A DNA stretch of 15,036 bases from Acetobacter sp. CAG:977 (GTDB lineage Bacteria; Pseudomonadota; Alphaproteobacteria; CAAGCB01; CAG-977). The notes under the pieces were generated by a model. That model was not told the DNA's origin. It ran no database searches and worked only from the letters and a program-made list of their open reading frames with translations. Both the position numbers and the translations under genes were made by a program. Position 1 is the stretch's first letter. Every line of letters starts with the position of its first letter. The DNA lies in assembly GCA_000434295.1 (NCBI GenBank), contig HF994935.1, positions 717,758-732,793 on the forward strand, given 5' to 3'. Shown in pieces: positions 7,549 through 13,802 of the stretch.

Positions 7549-9300
7549 TTACATCTCCTGTGCGGGGGTAACTCCGAATACGCCCAGTCCGGACGCAATC
7601 ACCGTCATAACGCCGCGAACCAATGCCAAACGAGCCATCGAAAGCGGCTTGTTTTCTTCGTCCAAGAAACGAAGCTGGACATTATCGCGACCTTTGTTCC
7701 ACAAACCGTGGAAACCCGATGCGACGTCATTCAAATAATATGCGATACGGTGCGGTTCAAACGCTTCCGCCGCCGCTTCAATCTGGCGCGGCAATGAAGC
7801 CAACAACCGAATCAACGCGATTTCGTCTTCATCGGACAACAAAGTCAAATCAGCTTTACTCAGCGCGGCATCCGATAAATCTTCCCCGTTAAAAAGCTCT
7901 GCGGCGCGGCGCATAACCGAACAAGCACGTGCATGAGCATAATTAACGTAAAAAACGGGGTTATCTTTAGACTGTTCTTTGACTTTTTCCAAATCAAAAT
8001 CCAGATGAGCGTCGTTTTTGCGCGTCAGCATAATAAAACGCATGACATCTTTGCCGACTTCGTCAATAACGTCGCGCAACGTAACGAACGTTCCCGCGCG
8101 TTTTGACATTTTAACGGGTTCGCCGTTGCTCATCAGATTCACCATTTGGCACAACTTGACGTCCAAACGACCTTTGCCGCCCGTCAAAGCCTTGATCGCC
8201 GCCTGCATCCGTTTGACATAACCGCCGTGATCCGCGCCCCAGACGTCTATCATATCCGTAAAGCCGCGTTGGTACTTATCCAAATGGTAAGCCATATCGG
8301 AAGCAAAATACGTATATGTCCCGTCCGATTTCTTCAATGCACGGTCGACGTCGTCCCCGAATTCCGTTGCTTTGAACAATGTCTGGGGACGGGGTTCCCA
8401 ATCGTCGGGCAGTTTGCCTTTCGGAGGAGCCAAAACACCTTCGTAAATCAATCCCTGAGAACGCAAAAAGTCAATGACGCCGCTGACTTTTCCGGCTTCC
8501 ACCAACTTTCTTTCCGAAGAAAACACGTCAAACTTGATGCCGAGTGCCGCCAAATCGTCCCGAATCATGTCAAGCATGGCTTCAGTCGTATAGGAACGGA
8601 AATAAGCCAGCCATTCGCTTTCGGGTTTGCCCAGCCATTTGTCGCCGTCTTTTTCCGCCAAAGCCTTGCCGACGGGAATCAGATAATCTCCGGGGTACAA
8701 TCCTTCGGGAATGGTGCCGATGTCTTCGCCCAACGCTTCTTTATAGCGAAGGTATGCCGAACGCGCCAGAACATCGACCTGAGACCCGGCATCGTTCACG
8801 TAATATTCGCGCGTTACGTCATATCCGGCTTTTTTCAACAATTCCGCCAAAGCGTCTCCGAAAACGGCGCCGCGTCCGTGCCCGACATGCATCGGTCCCG
8901 TCGGGTTCGCCGAAACGAATTCAACATTGATTCTGCGGCGGTCTCCGATATCCGAAGAACCGAACGTCGTTCCCGTTTCCAATATTTCTTTCAGACGACC
9001 GTACCAAAACGCTTTGGACAAGCGCATATTGACAAAGCCGGGACCTGCAATTTCAATGCTTTCGATAATGTCGCTTTCTTTAAGCCGTTCAACCAGCAAA
9101 GCCGCAAAATCACGGGGCTTCATACCGACCTGAGACGCCAAAACCATCGCGGCATTCGTCGCCGCATCCCCGTGCGCCGCATCGCGCGGCGGCTCTGCAA
9201 CAACGCGGGACGTGTCCACGGCGTGCGGCAATTTGCCTTCGGCGACCAATTCTTCCACGGAAGCAACAACTTTATTTCTGATGTGTTTAAAGATATTCAT
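7549..9300 (-). CDS. argS: Arginine--tRNA ligase
   Basis: ArgRS is a class I synthetase that charges tRNA-Arg and needs the tRNA for amino-acid activation. The 583-residue length is normal. The N-terminal additional domain (about 1-110) is followed by NPTGPMHVGH, whose HVGH (138-141) is the HIGH signature, then YFASDMAYHLDKY (331-343) and a KMSKR loop at 397-401. The C-terminal part is the helical anticodon-binding domain. The ATG at 9300 has GAGG nine bases upstream, within the end of dgt, three bases away. Confidence 0.98.
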   Translation of the reverse strand: MNIFKHIRNKVVASVEELVAEGKLPHAVDTSRVVAEPPRDAAHGDAATNAAMVLASQVGMKPRDFAALLVERLKESDIIESIEIAGPGFVNMRLSKAFWYGRLKEILETGTTFGSSDIGDRRRINVEFVSANPTGPMHVGHGRGAVFGDALAELLKKAGYDVTREYYVNDAGSQVDVLARSAYLRYKEALGEDIGTIPEGLYPGDYLIPVGKALAEKDGDKWLGKPESEWLAYFRSYTTEAMLDMIRDDLAALGIKFDVFSSERKLVEAGKVSGVIDFLRSQGLIYEGVLAPPKGKLPDDWEPRPQTLFKATEFGDDVDRALKKSDGTYTYFASDMAYHLDKYQRGFTDMIDVWGADHGGYVKRMQAAIKALTGGKGRLDVKLCQMVNLMSNGEPVKMSKRAGTFVTLRDVIDEVGKDVMRFIMLTRKNDAHLDFDLEKVKEQSKDNPVFYVNYAHARACSVMRRAAELFNGEDLSDAALSKADLTLLSDEDEIALIRLLASLPRQIEAAAEAFEPHRIAYYLNDVASGFHGLWNKGRDNVQLRFLDEENKPLSMARLALVRGVMTVIASGLGVFGVTPAQEM

Positions 9301-9303
9301 GAA

Positions 9304-10470
9304 TCAAATCCTCACCTGAGGGTCAAACAAACGGGTATGAAGCTCTATTGCCGAAGCATCCGTCAAACCGGCAACAAAATCCGCCGTCAATCGGGCTTTT
9401 GCCCTCATATCCGGCATGCGTTCTGCCCGGCGTTGCCAGGAAAGCGGCAACAAATTCGGTTCGGAAAACAGCAATGAAAACAAATCTTTGACTATTCGCT
9501 TTCCTTTGCTGGTCATCCGGTTGATTTTATAATGACGATACATATTCGGAAACAAAAAAGCTTTCAAGCTTTCCATGTCTCGGGTCATTTCTTCGGAAAA
9601 TCTGATGACGGGTTCTTTCAAAGAACGGATGTCGCCGACGGTTTCCGGACGGATGTCTGCCAAACGGCGCCGAGAAGTTTCCGCAACGTCCAAAATCATA
9701 TCGTTAATCATGCGCCGCACTGTTTCAGCGACTTGTCTGGAATGGTCAACGGCGGGATATTCTTTTAAGACCTGATTGTAATGGCGTTTAAAAAACGGCA
9801 CGCTTTCAAGCTCTTCGACACGGATTAAATCCATTTTCAGCCCGTCGTCCGTATCATGGTTGCAATAAGCAATGTCGTCAGCCAAAGAAGCAACCTGAGC
9901 TTCCGCCCCCGGATAACCGGCAAGCTCCAAATCCTGTTTTTCGTTGTATTCGGCGATTTCGGCAGGCAACGGCGGCTTGCCCGTTCCGATCAGCGGGCCG
10001 TTATGCTTAACCAAGCCTTCCAAAGTTTCCCAACACAGGTTAATGCCGTCAAAGCGCGGATATTTCTGTTCCAAAAACGTTACGATCTTTAAGGAATGAG
10101 CATTATGGTCGAAACCGCCGTACTCTTTCATGCATTCGTTCAAAGCCATTTCTCCGGCGTGTCCGAAGGGCGTATGCCCCAAATCATGCGCCAAAGCCAA
10201 TGCTTCGCCCAAATCCTGATTCAGCCCCAGCATCCTGCATAAAGATCGCGTGATTTGCGAAACTTCCAAAGAATGGGTCAACCGTGTCCGCAGGCTGTTG
10301 CCTTCGTGATAAACGAACACCTGAGTTTTGGATTCCAGCCGTCTGAACGCTTCGGAATGGATAATTCTGTCGCGGTCGCGCTGGAAACAGGAACGGTAGG
10401 GAGCTTCCCGTTCGGGATAAAGCCGCCCCCGCGTTTTTTCCGCAAACGTCGCGTATGAAGCCATTTCCAT
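9304..10470 (-). CDS. dgt: dGTP triphosphohydrolase-like HD-domain protein
   Basis: This belongs to the deoxyguanosinetriphosphate triphosphohydrolase-like family (HD superfamily), which splits dNTPs into deoxynucleoside and triphosphate and so controls dNTP pools. The 388-residue length fits the shorter, non-enterobacterial type. The metal site is intact: H66 in THSLEV, H95-D96 in AHDLGHTPFGH, and D198/D199 in LADDIAY. The early block AFRRLESKTQVF (41-52) is also typical. Two ATG codons lie near the start (10470 and 10464); I keep the first because an AAGG stands upstream, though spacing is long. The gene is first in the leftward operon. Substrate preference among dNTPs is not visible. Confidence 0.95.
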   Translation of the reverse strand: MEMASYATFAEKTRGRLYPEREAPYRSCFQRDRDRIIHSEAFRRLESKTQVFVYHEGNSLRTRLTHSLEVSQITRSLCRMLGLNQDLGEALALAHDLGHTPFGHAGEMALNECMKEYGGFDHNAHSLKIVTFLEQKYPRFDGINLCWETLEGLVKHNGPLIGTGKPPLPAEIAEYNEKQDLELAGYPGAEAQVASLADDIAYCNHDTDDGLKMDLIRVEELESVPFFKRHYNQVLKEYPAVDHSRQVAETVRRMINDMILDVAETSRRRLADIRPETVGDIRSLKEPVIRFSEEMTRDMESLKAFLFPNMYRHYKINRMTSKGKRIVKDLFSLLFSEPNLLPLSWQRRAERMPDMRAKARLTADFVAGLTDASAIELHTRLFDPQVRI

Positions 10471-10506
10471 TTCAAAGACCGCCTTTTACTGTAATTTTCG
10501 CCGTAT

Positions 10507-10512
10507 TATACA
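10507..10512 (-). promoter_or_regulatory. Candidate -10 box for the dgt to surE operon
   Basis: Read on the minus strand, a perfect TATAAT lies about 37 bases before the dgt ATG, preceded by TATG. No good -35 hexamer stands at 16-18 bases, so it may rely on an upstream TG, on an activator, or be weak. It lies downstream of the candidate terminator of the preceding gene, as expected for the head of a new transcription unit. Confidence 0.45.
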
Positions 10513-10545
10513 TAAAACGATGCGGAAAGCTACGCTTTGTTTCAA

Positions 10546-10605
10546 AAAAAAACTGCCGTTTGCCTTTATGAAACGTTTTTCTTGTCGCTTTGGCAAAGGC
10601 GGCGC
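10546..10605 (-). terminator. Candidate terminator of the HELTH protein gene
   Basis: On the minus strand, GCCG-CC-TTTGCC (10605-10594) pairs with GGCAAACGGC (10566-10557) apart from a two-base bulge. The 27-base loop is long, and the stem is followed by AG and nine T (10554-10546). The T tract and position, 31 bases past the stop codon, are persuasive; the bulge and loop are not ideal. Confidence 0.5.
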
Positions 10606-10635
10606 ACAAAAAGGCATAAACAGCATTCCGGTTTT

Positions 10636-11229
10636 TCAGTCTTTGCCCAGACACTGTTCCCACTGATAAGCGTTATTGCCCTTTGAATCCATCAGATTAT
10701 GCTGTTCTTCCTGTATTTTGTTTATTTCGACAAAGTGTTTGTAACCGACCCTGACCAGTCTGTTAAAATCATGATTTGAAAAAGGCGTTCTCATTCTTTC
10801 GGCTTCAGCCAACAGAGCCGCCCCCATCTCATGAGCATAGCGTTCCAAAGCCGCGCGCGCAAACGCCACATGCGTCAATTCATGTTTTAAGACCAAATTA
10901 AACTTGCACGACCCCTTTGGATAATCCGAAGACACCTCGACGACAAAATCCTTAAAGCCTATTTCCACCTGAAAAACGGTGTCGGATCCCGTTTGCATCA
11001 ATTGCGGCGAATAATACATTTCGATATGCGCGCAACCGCCGACATTGTCGTTTTCGCATTCAAGGTCTTCCCGCCGGCGGTACAGATACTTTACATCCCC
11101 CATATTTATATTCAGCACGACTTTGGGCTTGTTAGGTTTCAAAGCGCGACGACGTCTGGCCGCTTGTGCCTCAGAAGCATCGGCGAATAAAAAAGATAAC
11201 GCCAAAATAAAACAAAGAAACCTTTTCAC
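10636..11229 (-). CDS. Secreted HExxH protein, putative metallopeptidase of unknown family
   Basis: This 197-residue protein has a clear signal peptide: MKRF, a hydrophobic core (about residues 5-16) and AQA-A with likely cleavage after residue 23. The mature protein begins with a very basic RRRR stretch. Its key feature is KHELTHVAFARAALERY, giving a zincin signature H116, E117, H120, with E129 or E134 as a possible third ligand in the next helix. Four mature cysteines (58, 66, 108, 193) may form disulfides. I do not recognise the family, so protease activity is inferred from the motif alone. The start is GTG at 11229, with AAGG six bases upstream and a promoter at 11256-11285; an in-frame longer start at 11316 lies upstream of that promoter and is rejected. 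Confidence 0.78.
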   Translation of the reverse strand: MKRFLCFILALSFLFADASEAQAARRRRALKPNKPKVVLNINMGDVKYLYRRREDLECENDNVGGCAHIEMYYSPQLMQTGSDTVFQVEIGFKDFVVEVSSDYPKGSCKFNLVLKHELTHVAFARAALERYAHEMGAALLAEAERMRTPFSNHDFNRLVRVGYKHFVEINKIQEEQHNLMDSKGNNAYQWEQCLGKD

Positions 11230-11255
11230 GTTCCGCCTTTCTTCATTACAATCAA

Positions 11256-11285
11256 AGTATAGCAAAGGGGCAAAGTCCGTCGCAA
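11256..11285 (-). promoter_or_regulatory. Candidate promoter of the HELTH protein gene
   Basis: On the minus strand, TTGCGA (11285-11280, 4 of 6) and TATACT (11261-11256, 5 of 6) are 18 bases apart. Transcription would start near 11249, leaving about a 20-base leader with the ribosome site before the GTG at 11229. Confidence 0.55.
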
Positions 11286-11338
11286 TCTTAAATACCGAAA
11301 AATCCGACCGATGCAATCGGAATAAAATTTCTGTGGCG

Positions 11339-11366
11339 TTAAAAGCGTTTTTACTGTATGTATAAT
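11339..11366 (+). promoter_or_regulatory. Candidate promoter of the exonuclease III gene
   Basis: A perfect TATAAT at 11361-11366 is preceded after 16 bases by TTAAAA (11339-11344, a 4 of 6 match to -35). Transcription would start about 25 bases before the ATG at 11399. The flank TATGTATAATA is the same as at the dgt promoter. With the oppositely directed promoter at 11256-11285 it fills the 169-base divergent gap 11230-11398. Confidence 0.5.
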
Positions 11367-11398
11367 AAAAAATACTAAATAAGGCTTTCCGATAAAAA

Positions 11399-12241
11399 AT
11401 GGACCCTGTTCCGGATCATACTGATTTTGTTTCAAAAGACGCCGTTTCTTGCGTATCTTCGTGGAACGTAAACTCTGTCAAAGTACGCTTGCCCCTTTTG
11501 ACGGAATATTTAAAAGAATTTTCTCCCGACATTATGTTGTTGCAGGAAATCAAAACGGAAACCGAAAACTTTCCCGCGTTGGAATTAATGACCGAAGGCT
11601 ACTCTTGTCTGGTCAGCGGACAAAAAGGCTATTGCGGGGTCGCCGTTTTATCAAAGAACCGATTAAAGCTCGTTTGCGACGCTTTGCCCGACGCGCCCGA
11701 CAATCAAGCCAGATATATCGAAGCCGAAAACAATAACGGAGAACGATTTATTTCCGTTTATGTTCCCAACGGTCAGCCTTCGGCTTCCGACCCCGACGGT
11801 GCGGAACGCCTGAAATACAAAACGGACTGGATGGACGCCTTGAACGAACGCGTTTCTTTTTTGATGAAACGTGAAATTCCTTTTGTTTTGGGCGGAGATT
11901 TCAATGTGATTGAAACGGACGGCGACGCTTATGACATACGATTGTTTGAAAACGGCGCTTTTACCCTTCCCGCCGTCAGGAACAGATTTAGAAAGCTGGC
12001 TTTTTTCGGACTGACCGAAGCCGTCAGGGAAAAAGCATCTTTACGCCCCTTGTACACTTACTGGGATTATCAGGGCGGCGCGCGCCCCAAGAATAACGGG
12101 ATTTTTCTTGACCGCCTGTTTTTGTCCCCCGCTTTTGCCGACCGTTTAAAAAGCGCCGAAGTCTGCGATACTTATCGGGACAAGGAAAAAACGTCGGATC
12201 ACGCCCCTGTTTATTGTTCGTTTTTAACCGAAAAAAGTTAA
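11399..12241 (+). CDS. xth: Exodeoxyribonuclease III family endonuclease/exonuclease
   Basis: The protein belongs to the ExoIII/AP-endonuclease family, which cuts DNA at abasic sites in base excision repair and removes 3' blocks. All expected catalytic residues are present: N24 in SWNVNSVK, E50 in LQEIKTE, Y121 in YVPNG, D167 and N169 in GGDFNV, D238 in IFLDRLFLS, and D267-H268 in TSDHAPV. At 280 residues it is slightly long, because about 16 residues precede the usual start of the fold. The ATG at 11399 is the only plausible in-frame start, although its AAGG is about 13 bases upstream. The usual IDH of the family reads LDR here. A gene of this kind near dgt is common in alphaproteobacteria. 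Confidence 0.93.
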   Translation: MDPVPDHTDFVSKDAVSCVSSWNVNSVKVRLPLLTEYLKEFSPDIMLLQEIKTETENFPALELMTEGYSCLVSGQKGYCGVAVLSKNRLKLVCDALPDAPDNQARYIEAENNNGERFISVYVPNGQPSASDPDGAERLKYKTDWMDALNERVSFLMKREIPFVLGGDFNVIETDGDAYDIRLFENGAFTLPAVRNRFRKLAFFGLTEAVREKASLRPLYTYWDYQGGARPKNNGIFLDRLFLSPAFADRLKSAEVCDTYRDKEKTSDHAPVYCSFLTEKS

Positions 12242-12259
12242 TGTGTTTTTGAGGATAAC

Positions 12260-13588
12260 ATGGAACACCCTTATATAATGCTTGTTTGCGCTTTTTTCTT
12301 TATCGCGATGAATGCGTTTTTCGTCGCCGCCGAATTTTCAATCGTGAAAATCCGGCGTTCAAAGTTGGAAGAAATGCAGCATCACGGAAATAAAAAAGCC
12401 AAGCTTGCCATAAAAGTAACAAGCGCATTGGATTCATATCTCAGCGCGACGCAACTTGGAATTACGTTGGCTTCGTTGGCTTTGGGCTGGATCGGCGAAC
12501 CGGCATTGGCATTTATTATTGATCCTCTGTTCGGACCTTTGTTCAAAGACAACCCCATATTATTGCACAGCGTCAGTTTTGCGGTAGCCTTCACGTTAAT
12601 TACGCTGATGCACGTTGTGTTCGGGGAACTGGTACCGAAATCGATCGCCATACAAAAGACCAGCGCTTCGGTCATGTTTGTTGTTCGCCCGCTTTATTTA
12701 TTTGCCAAAATCTTTTATCCGGTCATTTACATTTTTGACCACTTAGCGGCATTATGCCTGAAAATATTCGGCATTCGCCCTGCCAAAGACAACGAAGTCG
12801 CCCATTCCGAAGAAGAAATCAAATTAATTGCCAGCGCCAGCCAGCGCGGCGGCATTATTGACAAGACGGAAAGCGAAATCATCAAGAACGCTGTTGATTT
12901 TTCGGACAAAATCGCCCGAGAAATCATGATTCCGCGCCAAGACATGGAATGCCTTTATTTGGAATGTTCGTACGAAGAAAACATGGAAGTTGTCCGTTCA
13001 ACGCGCCATACGCGTTATCCCGTATGTGACGAAGACAAAGACAACGTAATCGGGATGGTTCATTTGCGCGACATTTTGATGAATTCCGAAGAAAAAGATC
13101 TGACCAAAATGTTGCGGGAAGTTTTATTTGTTCCGGAAAGCCTGTCCGTATCCGAAGTTCTTCATACGATGAGACGCCGCCGCATTCACATGGCGATCGT
13201 TATAGACGAATACGGCGGGACGTCGGGTTTAATTTCGTTGGAAGACGTATTGGAAGAACTGGTCGGCGACATCAAAGACGAACACGACGTAGCTACGGAA
13301 GTTGATGCCAAGATGCGCGACGACGGTTCGTACGAATTTTTAGGAATGACCTTGTTGGATGAAGCCATGGAATATATGGGACTTCATCCGTTAGAGGAAC
13401 ACGAAGAAGACACGATCGGCGGATATGTTTTCGGGTTGCTAGCGCGCAAACCGAAAGTCGGAGACGTTATAGATTGCCCGTACTGCACGTTTGAAATATT
13501 GGAAATAGACGGTTTCCGGGTCAAGAAAGTTCGTGCGGTTTTAAAAAAGGAAACCGAAGACGACGAAGCTTCGGAAACAGAGAACTGA
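12260..13588 (+). CDS. CNNM/CBS/CorC-type membrane protein (UPF0053, hemolysin-family)
   Basis: This 442-residue protein has the layout of YtfL/YfjD/TlyC-like proteins: an N-terminal CNNM membrane domain with about four helices (about 1-190, with NAFFVAAEFSIVK at 18-30 and FGELVPKSIA), two CBS domains (about 215-345, ending in the hallmark VIDEYGGTSGLISLEDVLEELVG), and a C-terminal CorC_HlyC domain (about 350-430). Family members are linked to magnesium or polyamine efflux and are often named hemolysins without direct proof. The ATG has GAGGA at good spacing, and it starts 18 bases after the nuclease gene, so the two are probably co-transcribed. Confidence 0.94.
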   Translation: MEHPYIMLVCAFFFIAMNAFFVAAEFSIVKIRRSKLEEMQHHGNKKAKLAIKVTSALDSYLSATQLGITLASLALGWIGEPALAFIIDPLFGPLFKDNPILLHSVSFAVAFTLITLMHVVFGELVPKSIAIQKTSASVMFVVRPLYLFAKIFYPVIYIFDHLAALCLKIFGIRPAKDNEVAHSEEEIKLIASASQRGGIIDKTESEIIKNAVDFSDKIAREIMIPRQDMECLYLECSYEENMEVVRSTRHTRYPVCDEDKDNVIGMVHLRDILMNSEEKDLTKMLREVLFVPESLSVSEVLHTMRRRRIHMAIVIDEYGGTSGLISLEDVLEELVGDIKDEHDVATEVDAKMRDDGSYEFLGMTLLDEAMEYMGLHPLEEHEEDTIGGYVFGLLARKPKVGDVIDCPYCTFEILEIDGFRVKKVRAVLKKETEDDEASETEN

Positions 13589-13603
13589 TATCTCACGAAA
13601 GAG

Positions 13604-13647
13604 AAACGCCTTTGCTCGGTTTGCCTGAGCTAAAGGCGTTTTTTTTT
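13604..13647 (+). terminator. Rho-independent terminator after the CNNM/CBS gene
   Basis: AACGCCTTT-GCTC (13605-13617) pairs with GAGC-T-AAAGGCGTT (13627-13640), a long stem with one bulged base, followed by a run of T to 13647. It begins 16 bases after the stop codon. On the minus strand it could also weakly stop transcripts from the RTX gene, but the T tract there is broken. Confidence 0.9.
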
Positions 13648-13648
13648 A

Positions 13649-13802
13649 CCCTTCCCAATCCCCGATCAACTCAACATTGTCATAATTAACCACACATTTT
13701 TGACTTATGTTTTTATTTATCAGAGATTTGTTACCGTCAACATTCTGCTTAACTGAAATTCTCAGACTAATCGTCCTATTCCCTCTTATTTTTTTCAAAG
13801 CA
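13649..13802. other. AT-rich stretch between the terminator and the RTX gene, no clear gene
   Basis: This 154-base region is markedly AT-rich. On the minus strand it stays open in a frame that also overlaps the end of the RTX gene (13646-13963), giving up to 105 residues, or about 61 from an internal ATG near 13831. No ribosome site stands before that ATG and I recognise no family, so I do not call a gene. It may be a small ORF, a remnant of an older C-terminal extension, or chance. Confidence 0.4.

Noticed and set aside
8146..9477. A 443-codon open frame on the plus strand opposite argS and the end of dgt
   Set aside because: It is fully antisense to two certain genes, has no recognisable domain and an odd composition rich in Arg, Phe and His. 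This is what the reverse of a biased codon pattern gives.
10472..10663. A 63-codon minus-strand open frame upstream of dgt
   Set aside because: It overlaps the end of the HELTH gene, spans the candidate terminator and promoter, and its sequence is low-quality Lys/Arg/Phe-rich with no ribosome site.
11230..11316. A longer start (11316) for the HELTH protein gene
   Set aside because: It would put residues before the signal peptide, and the candidate promoter at 11256-11285 lies inside it. The GTG at 11229 has a ribosome site and begins an ordinary signal peptide.
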